Part shown: positions 22,389-34,300 of the stretch, piece by piece | How the letters are laid out: every line of letters starts with the position of its first letter | How positions within the stretch are numbered: position 1 is the first letter of the stretch | DNA from: Klebsormidium nitens | Lineage: Eukaryota; Streptophyta; Klebsormidiophyceae; Klebsormidiales; Klebsormidiaceae | Assembly: GCA_000708835.1 (NCBI GenBank) | Contig: DF236993.1 | Location: forward strand, 62,001 to 126,000 | Reading direction: 5' to 3' | Length of the DNA stretch: 64,000 nucleotides | Notes under the pieces: generated by a model | Told to the model about the DNA's origin: nothing | The model's database searches: none | Seen by the model: only the letters and a program-made list of their open reading frames with translations | Program-made: the position numbers and the translations under genes

Positions 22389-24457
22389 CGCGTGATGCCA
22401 ATAGAAATCTGTTGTCTGCGCCGTAGATTTGCCAACGCTCAGCTGGCGATGCTGGTGGAGAATAAAATGCTTGGCAAGTTTGACCGACCACTTTGTAAGA
22501 TATTCTCAGCCTAACAACCGGCTGGCAATAGCCAATCGGTCAGTTTCACCGGTTTGACATGGAATCAAGCTATCATCCGGGACAGCTTAACGTCATTTCG
22601 ACGACTTTGCAGTGTATATTACCCCTAGATATGGCCAAAGACGCTAAGTGTATGTTACGAATACGTGATCTACCTGTAGCAAGGGGTCTTCAGATGTTTG
22701 GAGCGCCAAGCTTCCTTCGGCAGCGGGCTGGGGGTAAGTTTTCAAAGTGGGCGAAGGCGATGTATGTTTGGTTCATGCAATCTTCAGTGTCGGAAGCCCA
22801 TGCACTCCTGGTAGTTTAGAACGGTGACGGTGAACCTGATGTAACTCAAGTACTGAGCTTGAGCTATGTTAAGTATTGTTAACCCATGCTTACTTGTCAT
22901 CTGTATGGGAGCCTGGCTGGTAATGGTTCGAACTGAGGGGCCTTGCTTTTTTGCCAGATGTGAGTTAGGTTGGACTAAGAAGGTCTGCTAGGCTGCTCAA
23001 GAGCAGCTAGTGCAGGCTTGTCACTCCTATCGTCAACTTTGAACCTGGCAGCTGTCATGTTGCATCTAGCACCCGATAGTGGCATGTTTGAAGTGCGCGA
23101 CGTTTAATTTGCGCATCTATCATTTTCACGAGCGAACCGGCTAGCTTTCAAGTGCGATCATGCATATCAGCATGTATACAATTCAAAATTGTCAGGATGC
23201 TGTGACAAATCAAGTGCATTAAGCTCGGATCCCATGTATACCACTTTCTCATGTGAGCTGAATGGCCCTGCTTTTACCCGCCACCTATCATGGCCCCGGC
23301 CATACACTGCATACATATGAATGTGGTTAACCCGGGGCCGCCCACATCCTAAGAAGTTCACTAAACGACTCAATGTGCTTTTGAACAGGAGTGAGCGCAA
23401 ATTTGCAATCATTGCAATGTAAACTGAGGCACATATCCGGACAAGTAATTTGACTACATGTATATTTGATCAAGGAGGGGCTGTGATAGGATTGTTTATA
23501 TGTGGCCACTTTGAGGACATGATGATGCGAAGTCTCTATGACCTTCTTTACGTTGTGGCAACACAGCAAGACTTCGTACAAGGTAGACCATGTCTTTTAT
23601 CAATAGCAAGTGCAAAGAGCAGGTACAGGATGACTGGCTTGGCTGTTGCAAGGGAGCACATGAACCTGAACATGAAGCAGTTGCATCACATCCGAAGTCG
23701 GGTTCCAAGAAAGTAGCACAACAATCATACGTGGGTATGGATTAAATTCTTAGAACAGAACGGTCCCCGGTATCATCTACGTTAAACCTCATCCATTATG
23801 GGATTCTCTCCCAACAGTATGACTTTACATTTGAGTCTTGAGGAGACTCGGAAATGAAGCGAGAATCTTCAGGACGTGACAGAAGACTTCTTCAACAGTG
23901 CCTTCAGGACAGAACAAAAGACTCTTTATAGAGAGCCTGCAACAAATTAGCAATATCAATGTTCTGTTTGCCTCTTAGAGGCTCTTGTCATTAACAAGAA
24001 AGAGGTCTTCCAGTTGGCCAGTCTTTCTTGACTGCTTCTCAAGTGCCTCAGTTGATTGTTTATCCTACAGTTCTAACTTACAATTTCAAGAGGCATCTAC
24101 AAAAGCAGGTAAGGATGCATACCGACCACTTTGTTTGACAACCGACTGAGGACTGGAGGTGAGGGACTCTAGCTTTGACTGAGAGTTCCTATGGTATGCT
24201 TCCGAGTAATGCCTCAGGGGGTGGTCCTGAATCTAGGCCCCCAGATTATTTCTACTGTTCAGGCAGACAGCCAGAGGAGCTCCTCCAAGCAGCTCCCGCA
24301 GTTACGCAAAAGACATTATATCAGAGAAACGTCTGCAAGGTATTTTTCCCGCTGGATTACCAGCCTTTCGCTCCATCATTGATGAACAGATTACAGTACT
24401 ACTCTTACAGACGTCAATTGATTTTAAAGGCAAATGGAGGAGCCATGAGACTCCCTG
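22389..24457. other. Intergenic stretch without a recognisable gene
   Basis: Only short open frames on both strands, with no family motif and no consistent splice pattern. It includes the 3' flank of the hydrolase. I see no repeat structure of note. Confidence 0.5.
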
Positions 24458-25075
24458 TCAGCTCCTAAGCGCCTCTTCCAGCAGCTGCTGCGCGCTCTCC
24501 AGTCTACTCATCCTTCTCCGCTGCTGCATTGCTGCATCCCCAGGGAAGGCCGCCTCGAAGTCCGCCTTCAGGATCCTGACTCCCTTCCTCTTCCCCTTCG
24601 TAGCCTTCCTAATAGGCCGCAGCTTCAAGGGGGCTCCAGGACACCGCAGCACCAGGGGGACCCGATTCTCCTTCGGCGTCTGAGGGCAATCGTCTTCCCC
24701 TTCTGAGAACAGATCATCCATTCTGCAGTCCAGCACGCTGTTCGGCGATAAAAGCTGCAGGCTTGGCTCTGCTGAGCAGTAGTTGCTCTCACAGCACTCA
24801 AGGACTGGCCGCAACTGGCTGCGGGTGAGGGGTCCTGCGTTGCTCATTCTGAAGTCCATTGCCGTCAGGCTCCCGGTAAAGAGGGACACCAGGTCAAGCG
24901 CCATTTGGTCCTTGACAAGTGTTGCAGAGGGGAGTCTCATTTTACCCATGGACGCAACTCCTTCCCAACTTTTATTGAGAAGCTCAATGAGGGGAGTACT
25001 GCAGAAGAAATGGCCACTTCTTGCCTGTGGAAATGACTTTACCCAAAATTGACCGCCGGGCCTGCCTTGACCCAC
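24458..25075 (-). CDS. Unrecognised single-exon ORF, up to 205 residues
   Basis: An uninterrupted frame on the minus strand. The first ATG is at 25075, but a later one at about 24956 (MGKMRLPSATLVKDQ) looks more natural. The middle contains an acidic segment (DDLFSEGEDDC), followed by a strongly basic stretch (RPIRKATKGKRKG) and a C-terminal helix rich in Arg, Glu and Leu (RRRMSRLESAQQLLEEALRS). That layout is compatible with a small nuclear protein, but I recognise no domain. It has no introns, unlike its neighbours, so it may be a retro-copy, a piece of a mobile element or chance. Confidence 0.4.
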   Translation of the reverse strand: MGQGRPGGQFWVKSFPQARSGHFFCSTPLIELLNKSWEGVASMGKMRLPSATLVKDQMALDLVSLFTGSLTAMDFRMSNAGPLTRSQLRPVLECCESNYCSAEPSLQLLSPNSVLDCRMDDLFSEGEDDCPQTPKENRVPLVLRCPGAPLKLRPIRKATKGKRKGVRILKADFEAAFPGDAAMQQRRRMSRLESAQQLLEEALRS

Positions 25076-25366
25076 AGGCTTGCCTCCTACCTACTGTATT
25101 CGTGAGGTCGTGAGTTGCTCCTGAGTCCTGTGATTGGAGAAGACAACAATTGTGGCGCAAGCAAATCCTGTGTGCTGCAAAATCGAGTCTGGTCGAATCT
25201 CATGAGAGCTTCGTCAGACGTTTGCAACTCTGCGACTCCCAATCTCTGACATGGCTTCACTGCGCACTCTACGGCCAAGCGAACACGCCGCGCTTGTACA
25301 GCCCTGAAATCAAACGCACGTACAATCATTGTACGTGACCATGACCGCAGGCTACGCAAGACTATT

Positions 25367-25634
25367 TACCGTAGAGACATTGTCCATTCGCACTAAAATA
25401 ATTATTTTTAGGGCTTGCGAAAAAAGTTTTATTACTTTCGACGCAGGTGCGAAAATGCGAATCAAAAATAATACCTGTAGAAGCTTCAAATCCTTCAAAA
25501 TGAGGCCTAAAAAAGTCCAATTTTGGAAAAAGCGAAAATTTTAATAATATCGTCGATGCTAATTCGAAATGACAAAACGTTCATAAATAAATATTCGCAC
25601 CAAGGTGGTGCGAATGGACAATGTCTCTACGGTA
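25367..25634. mobile_element. 264-bp MITE with 25-bp perfect TIRs and TA target sites
   Basis: Terminal inverted repeats 25369-25393 (CCGTAGAGACATTGTCCATT, then CGCAC) and 25608-25632 are perfect reverse complements over 25 bases. They are flanked by TA on both sides (25367-25368 and 25633-25634). The interior is AT-rich and non-coding, with a further hairpin at 25593-25615. TA duplication with long TIRs is the mark of Tc1/mariner-type non-autonomous elements. Perfect TIRs suggest recent insertion. Confidence 0.88.
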
Positions 25635-28324
25635 GGAAGGTAACCGCAGTGCGGCGCAGTCCCCATTGTTTGGAGAGTTGCTTCTTGAGTACACATTGAC
25701 GGTACGGTACCGGTACCAAATCTGGTCGCGCTACCGTTTTCCATCTCAGCCTGAGGCTTCTGGAACCTGGGGGCTCTGTGTGGTTGAGTCGCTCGAAATC
25801 AGTGATAAAATCTTTGATATTTGCACAGTATCGACGACCAGATAAGCGTTGTGGCTTTATCTGACGGCTGAGTTCAAACTTGGTTCGAGATTGTTCCAAA
25901 TATCTGAATTTTGTGGCGACGGAGTGGTCACGTAGCTATGTCCAAGTCCAAGATTGAAAGATTCTGGCGGGAAACTACGAGGTAAGTCGCAAATAAATCT
26001 CTGCCAGGTGTCATTGTCACGTGTATGGACAGTTTTTGATTGGTCTGTGAGTTTCTGGCAGCTGGCCCCTCGCAAGCCCTGCCACAAACTCGCCAGAGAA
26101 TCTCGATTTAAGTACATGGCACCATGGGCAGCGGTACGGCAATGTCTTCCCTCGGGGGCAGTACACCGACTGTTTAGCGTCGAAGTCGTCGCTGGTCAAT
26201 AATAAGTTTTTATTAGGTAGACCTAATAGAACGATCTGTTTCAGCGTACCGTAGTTTGACCCTCCGCAAACCATGCCCTCGCCCGTATTAGGTACCGGGT
26301 GAATAGGTAGAAGTCGGGACTCGGTACCCAGGTCCCTGGGCCGGACTTACGGTCTCGTGCTACCGGTACCTGGTTCCGCGGCGCGCAGTCCCTGGCAACC
26401 CGGCTAGCTCAGACTCCAGACTCCAGAGTTCAGGACCAGAGCCTAGACTGCTAGCTCAAGCCTCAGATACCTGTAACCTAGGTACTCAGAGGCCATGGGG
26501 GCCGGGGCTGCGTTATCCTTCACCGAGTTTCGTACAATCATGTGGGTGCCTCTTTAAGAAATTCAAGCGTCAAAAGAATATCCATGCGATTATTGGAATC
26601 TGTAGCGTCGTCATGCGCTAGATTTGTTCGCGGAGGCCTTATTTAGCACGGACTTGCCAAATATACACGCCATATCAGGGTCATTTGGGCGACCATGGAG
26701 AACTGTCTATTCCCCCTCTTTCGCTCCTTCTTGCGAAATCAGGCTTCCAAAATAAAGCAGATACCTTCATGGACAACATGAATTTTCGATAGCCTCTATG
26801 ATCACTCAACAAATTCAAACTCAATGCTACGATGGTACGGATCAGCCGGGAGTCGCTTCGACTTCAGTTCGATATGTATTTATGAAGGCATCAAGGGAGT
26901 GCCAGCTGGCTGGTCCTTCATGATGCAATTGGACAGAATGGGCTCCGACCTGGCGACCATGCAAAGTCACCATGCACATTGCAGAGTCTTTCGATCCTTA
27001 AGATTTTGAACATAGGTTGCTACTAGGGGCTCGCATCCCGTACTTGTCTACCTCCTTACATTCGTTGGGCTGATCGGCACTGATCCGACGGTGTGGCTAG
27101 GGCCTGATAGTGGGGCACCATGCAACATGATTCTCACCACTTTACAGGTTCCCATATTTCATAGGCTGGGCGCCGCTTATTATGCCGGACCTCTTGCCAT
27201 CAAAGACCGCGAGGAGAGTTGCAAAATATTGCTGACAAACGATAAAGATATCCTTTCCATCTCATGCATCCTATGGTGAAGACGATTGGCTCGCACACCA
27301 ATTGGTCTTCCATTCGAACTTCAACAATCTTTGCATCCCATCGTCGCCCGATTAAAGCCTAACATTGCCTGGAAAGTTTATCATCCGAGCTCCTGTGAAA
27401 GCTACGGAGCCAAATGGGCCCGGCTCTAAACCAATCTTGCCACAAGTGGTGACTTGACGACATCCTAATTCGGAGAAGAGTCTCGAGTAAGGATACTAAC
27501 ATTATGGAGGAACGATGAAGTATTGGCCACTTCCATCAATGCGAAACTGCGGAGCAGCTGCAGCGCTTCTTTCTAAAGGTTCCCCTGTGTATGGATCAAA
27601 CCGGAATTGTGGAGCCGGCGTCGCGGCAGCACCTGCGAAGTTGCAAAGCGTCGTACATTAATTTTCTCCTCAAGGCGGCTTCGGAGGTTGGGAATCCAGA
27701 AGTGGCATACAAGGACCTGGTCCTCACGTATTCGATTCCTCCAAAGGCTTTTGTACGCACTTCGTTGTTGCACCCCGCTAAAAGTGACAGTAAAGAGCTC
27801 GCCCCGCCACAGCTCAAGGTGTGCTCGCATGGTGGCACTGTGATGCCACGGAATCGATTGTTGTGAAGTTGAGGGCAGTAGCAGCAGCAAGATTCACCCG
27901 TGTGGACCAAGACAACAACGTACTTATCGCCTGCAGACTGAGAAATACATAAAGGGCGGCAGCTTGCAGACTGAGGAACTGTTGCGCAACGTGGTTCCTT
28001 ATCATTGCTGAAACCTTGGGGACGACCCTCGTAGACGGAGTCTGGCCCTTGCTGCGTAACAAATCAGGTTCAGTCCTCACCCATTGGGGCCAATCTACCA
28101 TCCCAGAAATCTGCAAACGACTGACTCCGATTACGCCGACTAGATCCACAATGACCACACACCTGGCTTTCAAACAGCAAACAAGAACCTTGGCCATCTG
28201 TGCGAGGCCACGCAACAGTTCACAGACCCCTCCCCGATCCCTGAAGCATCCATCCGGTTGAGAACACCCAATGTCCGCAAGCAGAGAACGAAATTTGCAC
28301 AAGGGGACCACCAACGGTTGAAAC
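25635..28324. other. Intergenic stretch, no confident gene
   Basis: Degenerate ggtacc/taccgg-rich repeats occur at about 25690-25715 and 26280-26370. A 91-residue plus-strand frame at 27591-27866 starts with ATG and is protein-like in part (KASYINFLLKAASEVGNPEV), but it has no recognisable domain, so it is not called as a gene. Nothing else is supported. Confidence 0.45.
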
Positions 28325-31300
28325 TTAATGGCTGAAATTGAACCTCACAGTCAAACGTTTGTGAACACTATTGTAAGCTAAGGCTGACGCGAAGCGCCCA
28401 CCTGCTGCTCTGCTCTGTAAGCCGAGCGCGTGTCCCGTGAGCTCCGCAGAGTAAGCGCCGTACGGTGCGAGTGCCGCGGCGTCACGTCCGTCGTCGTACA
28501 AGAGCTCGTCCTCGTGGGGCAAATTGTGGGGCGGCCGCTCCAACCGACCGTACGACCTGTGGGGAGGTCGATTCAATTGGTGAAACATGACCTGAGAATT
28601 CTCGATTCGACCATCGAAATCGATCATCCGACCTGCAGAAACTCGATTCGGACCATGAGAAGTTTATCACACGACCTGCAACAGATTGGATTCGACCATG
28701 GTGAGTCGGTCGTACAAAAGCCAAGAGTTTCAGTGCGACCATGATGAACGGCTCATCTGTAGAAAGAAAGTTTTTCATTGACGAGGGTTGCTCCAATGAA
28801 CCACATGACCTGCACGAAGATTGGATCCGATCATCGGCCATCAGTGAAAGAAAATTTATCCAAAATGACGAAGGTTGACATGACTGTCTAGCAAAAGGGC
28901 AATTGTTACCGCGGATAATCTGCAGTTGGCAAGGGCGACGAATCCCAAGAAGACTATGGAGCGATGGCCGGGGCGAGCAATCTGCAAGCTTGAGGAAGCT
29001 TGAGCAGGCAACGACGATGCCGAGCGACTACAAAATAAAGGTTAAAGAAAATTTATTCAGAACGAAGAAAACCGATGGGCGAGTGAAAGTATTATACAAA
29101 TCCCGCTCGATTACTTGGAAGCAAGCAGACAATCTCGGTACTGCTGCTGCTGTTCAGACCGGATTTCACATTATACGTTCAGGCTGATCATTTAATCACA
29201 ATGTGCCCCTACCTGGGTGCCTCGGAAAGAAAGCTTCTGCCGGAGCCCACAGCCAAACCCGAGGCCGGCCGCCCGTAGCCCTGCCCCGTGCGGCCAAGCG
29301 AGTAGCCGAGGGGGGGGTCGCTCGCAGAGGGCGCGTTTGCCCCTCGGGGCGGGTAGTCCCAGTCTGAATCAATCTGCTCCACGTAGTTGGTAGCACTGGC
29401 GGCGAGCTCTCGTCGAACCTGACGAAGGAGATTCAGCTTTTTCATATCTTGCTTCTTGATGATGCGCTACTGCGCATTAGTCGGTTATTAAAGAAATCAA
29501 GGGGTATTCTTTGAGGTTTTCATGCTCGCTGCTAGGGCACGAGTGAACGACCTCCGTCCTGAGAATAGAGAAATCTAGTAAGCGCCGGAAATTTGGCGTC
29601 TGGAAAGAAGCGCTTCCACGTCCAAGTGGGCCCCTTGCTGTGCCCTGCGCGTACACAACGTGGAGCACTGTTCGAGCATGCCGGATCAACGCACTCACAG
29701 AAACCGGACCGATTGACAAGGCGCCTCAAACTTGGAACCTCACTCGTGCAACCGCGCTGTCCAATACAACCCCTCTTCGGGCCTTGCGTCCGAGTCCTAG
29801 TCGCCACCCAACATCAAGCACTTCAGATCTAAAGTAGATGAGATTCGCGAACCTCCAAAAGTCCGACTCGGGCACGCTATATGCAGGGTCGACTATTGCA
29901 GGGCAAGACTGTGATACATGTCCGAGGTGCGGTCTTGGAAGTCGACAAATCATTCACACTGGGCCTCTCGGGACGAATCAAAAACCACGTCGAAATTGAC
30001 ATATCGCCCCTGTGTCTAGGGCCCCGAGCAGAACGCTGACTGTCAAAACCTTCACGCGTGCAATTTCACCGTTGAGAATGACTCCTTTTCCAGGCGCCGG
30101 GGTGCAGGTCTTGCTGAAGCAGACAATCAAGCACGGCAAGTCGAAGTCTCAGAACAGGGCGGCCAACTCGGCAAGCCTCCAAAATCCTGAAACTCTGTCC
30201 AATGATGCCTCACCCGCGCTACTTCTCCGTCGAGGTAAGCCCCCTTGCTGCGCACCGCCTGCAGGTCCATGCTGGTGAACTGGTGAAGCACGGCAAATCC
30301 AAATCTCAACTCCTTGTCAGAAACTTCAGCGAGCCTCCGGAACCCTAAAAACATGACCGTTGAAACCTCACCCGCGCTACTTCTCCATCGAGGTAAGCCC
30401 CCTTGCTGCGCACCGCCCGCAGGTCCATGCTGGAGAACTGGTCGAGCACGCTCGCAGCCGCCTGCTCCGGCAAGTCCCGCAGCGAGTCCAAAATGTGGAT
30501 GTCGACGTCGTGGCGCGAGGCGACGCCGTCGCGGAAGATGCGCGTCAGCTTGTGCGCGACTGGGGAGGGGAGCGCGTTGATCGCCTCGTCATACGGGTCG
30601 AGAGCCTGCAGGGGACACGCGTTCTGTGAGTTGCAGGCTGAGAAGGCTGAAAAAACTTGGTGCAGACCGTGTAAGCATCTCTGCGCTCATGAAAATTCAA
30701 TTAAAGAATAGCCAAGTGAAGTCTGTTGGTCTCTGTAGCCATGGGGCAGTCTTTGAATTTATTTGTGGACTACAAATTATCGTGCAAGGATTGTGAAAGT
30801 AATGAGGAAACAACTCGGTTGACAGGAACCACCTCAGTCCGTACCAAGGAAGAGGCGCTCCTACCCAACGACCTCCTTCTGGTTAACAAGTCAACCGCTC
30901 ATACCTCGACCTCGAGCTGATCCCTTTGCAGGAACGGAAATCTGCAGTTCCAAAACAATTGAGGTTGGCGTGGCCCCTCACCTGTCCCGGATACTTGCCC
31001 ATTCCCGCTGCATAACTCCCCCCCCGCTGCAGCTTCCTGTACGGCTCAAGCTCGACCCCCCTCGCACCAAACCCCCCCTCCCCGATCCTCCCAAAGTCCC
31101 CCTTACGATCGTCAAACGCCCCCCTCGCCACGTCAACCTCCCCGCGCCGCCCCACAAACCCGGGCGCCCTTTCCAGGTCGTCATACGCCGCCCCCATGAC
31201 GTCAACGAACGCACCGCCTCTGCTCGCATACCCGCCCCCCGCCGACCGCCCCTCGTATGGGGGCCGATCGAGCTCCGCATACGCTGTCCCAATTTCGGGG

Positions 31301-34300
31301 GGGTAGTCCCGCTCGTAACCGCCCCTGCTCCCATACCCCCTGGAAGGAGGCCCGTCCCGGCTAAATGGCCGCAGGGGCTCACCGAACCCCCGGTCATAGC
31401 CGCGGTCGTAGCCACCCCCCCCAAACCCCCTGTCGACATATACCCGATCCCCCCGGTCCGCATAAGCACTCCTCCCGCGCCCCCTGCTACTACGACCGAG
31501 TCGGCCCCGGTCGTAGGCGTCACCATAGCCGGAATCGCTGAACCCAAGCGCGGGTTTGGGGTAGGAAAAGTCGGAAAAGTGTCCCGGTCCAGGGGGCGCG
31601 GGGCTGCGGAGGGCGGCGTGGCGGGCCCCGCGGGGGTCTTCGCGGTCGGGACGGGGGCGCTTCTTCAGGGGGATCTTCTCGGCGGGCTTTGCGAGTTGCA
31701 CCTACGAGGGGGGAACATAAGGAGACGTTGAGGTCTCGGCTTGCCATCCTGATTTCCTGTCGCCAATGAAAATGTTCTACTGGGGGTATAGAAGCGCAGC
31801 AACTGGAGGAGAAGAAGACTTCTAGAAAGCGGCCGGTGCGCTCGCAACGTTGCACGCACAGAAAGAGGAGTAACGTAGCGGGTCAAGAGAGAGACTAAGA
31901 CGACACCTGAACTCGGAGGTGGACGAACGTGTATCCATCAACGGACGGGCTCCAGAATTCCTAGCTTGCTCGTCCGCTCTCCGCATCAGCACAGGAGAGC
32001 ACTTTTTGACACCTCAAATATTGGAAGCAGAGAAGTCCCTACGAATTTCAACCAGATTGGAGAATTTTGTGGCAGCACGAGCAGCATCTTAGAACGTTTA
32101 TCTGCTATGTCAGCTTCGGACCATTATAGCTTTAGTCCACCAGGAGGGTCAAGTCAAAGTCCATGAGAGAGTCTGGACTCACCTGCCGCTTGCCACTCGG
32201 ACCGCCAACTTTCAACGGACATCAAATCGAACTCAATAAGATGTCTTTTTTGGACAACAAGCGAATTGACTGAAAGGTCTGACTGCATGCGCCCGCCTGC
32301 AGCTCCAATTCTCCGACTCTCGACTACTTTCCAGGTTAGGACAGAAGCAGGCTCAACAGAGACACATGTGTTCACCTGCAGCTTGAATTTCGGACCGTCC
32401 GGGATCTCGACCACCTTCCCGTCCAGCTCCTTGATCGCAGCGTCCAGCGACCGGCGCTCCTCGTAATGGACAAACGCGACGGGCGTACTGGTCTTGCGAG
32501 AGATGGCGACGCGAATGATCTGCATTCACCGACCAAAGTGCATCAGGCATCTGCGCATTTCAAGATCAAAGAAAGACGAGGAAGAAGTACGATCAGTAGG
32601 TCATTCGACAAAGCTGTGAGACCTCGTGCGAGATGACTGAACAAGACTCTTGACCTCAGTCGAGATGACGAAGATCGCTGTTGTTGTGCGATTGAGGATG
32701 GAGACCGCTTGCAAGAAGAAAAAGTAGATTGTTGGGATTTTTTTCAGGCTTACGTAGCTATCCTTCTATACGTTTCAGTGTCCTTTCGCTTTAGTAGAAG
32801 ACGCCGTACTCGCATTAAATACGTTTCTCCTTTTGCATTCGTGATATAAAATCTTCGAAAGGATACTGTATCGCTCTGAAAGTGGTTCGGAGCCTTTTCG
32901 CTTTTTTCGGTGCTGCCCGGATGGATCATGACACCACTTGTCCGCCCCGATCAAAAAGGAATCTGCTTTTTCAAGACGTGTCGACTTTCGGATGCAGGCA
33001 TTTGAGCGGGCCCAAAGAAAGGGAAAAGTCGTAGGCGAGGTGGGATAGCCATAATCAGCAGCGAGCAATTCGTCAATCATGAAGGCTTGTTATATCGTCA
33101 ACGTCCTCAATTGCCTCGCTCTCAGACCGGTTAAGTACAAGGCGATGCATGCAGTTTTGAATCTCAAAAGGGGCCACACTAACTTATGGACACCACCATT
33201 TGAGGATCGTGTAGCCACAAATTGTCCGTGGCCCCGAAATACAAAGCAGAGCTCACCGGTCCAAAAGGCTCGAAGTGCTTCGCTAGGAATTCCTCCGTGA
33301 CCTCCTTTGGCAGGTTGCCCAGAAATGCAGTCGTGACCTGCACGCGAAGCGCGTGACATTTTCAGGATAGCGCGAAGATCCCTTCTCTATCTCACGGACG
33401 TTGATCTCAGTCCATTGCCAAGCAGAGACGCGCTGTCTGAAGCAGAAAGAATCTCTGCAGCAACATTGTGCAACTTCGAGGAAATAGAAGAGGAGACAGG
33501 CTGGTGAACACCTCACTCAATTGCAAGATAGACTTGATAAGCAGTGAACGCGGTGGAAGACAAGCTCTACACGGTTTACGGAGAGGACGAGATCTGTGGA
33601 TGGGCTCCAGAGTGCGCCTCATGCCAAAGACCATCTCACTCCTGAGCTGGCAGCAAATCTTACGGTTTCTACTAGAACAATCCCGGCTTTACTCAGTACA
33701 ACAGGTTGAGTATGTCAGGCTGAGTATGTCCTTCTGCACAATGCTCGCCTTTGCCATTTCTTCCTCAGGAATCTCGGGATCGGTGTCGGCCCAGTCCACT
33801 ACGGGCTTCCACTTGCCTCCCAGTAAGAAGTCCCCGCGCTGAGCAAGCCGGTACGCACGGGCCGCAGCCTGCAAAGAAACACGGATAAGCCTAAAGCCCG
33901 AAGTTCTTGTTCCCTTTCCGCTGCCTTTCTGGAAGCTTTACGTGCCTTCAAGACCTGCGATTTTGGTTCTTGGTAGGACGTAAAGCAGCGAACGGGCGCT
34001 TCTCGATGCTTACAAAGGGCCGCCACAAGAGGAGACGAAATTCTGGAGAAAGGTGACGCCACCAGGCAAGCCACGGCACTGGCCAAAGTTGTGCTGCAAG
34101 ATTAGTCCAGGCAAGCACTCCCACGCGCTTACAGTCGGTGGTATATCTTTTTTGGTAGTTGGCCTACTCATGGTCAACCTGCTATGACGACTGCTTGTCA
34201 CCATTCTCATCCAGTTTGGAAACCAATTCGAGGAGCCTTGAGAAACATTCAACGTTCTCCCAGTTGCCTTTGTCTCAGGGTCAGGAAGTATTCACTTTCA

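Noticed and set aside
27591-27866. 91-residue plus-strand frame with ATG
   Set aside because: Partly protein-like but without a domain, neighbours or splice context; overlapping frames on the other strand are equally long.
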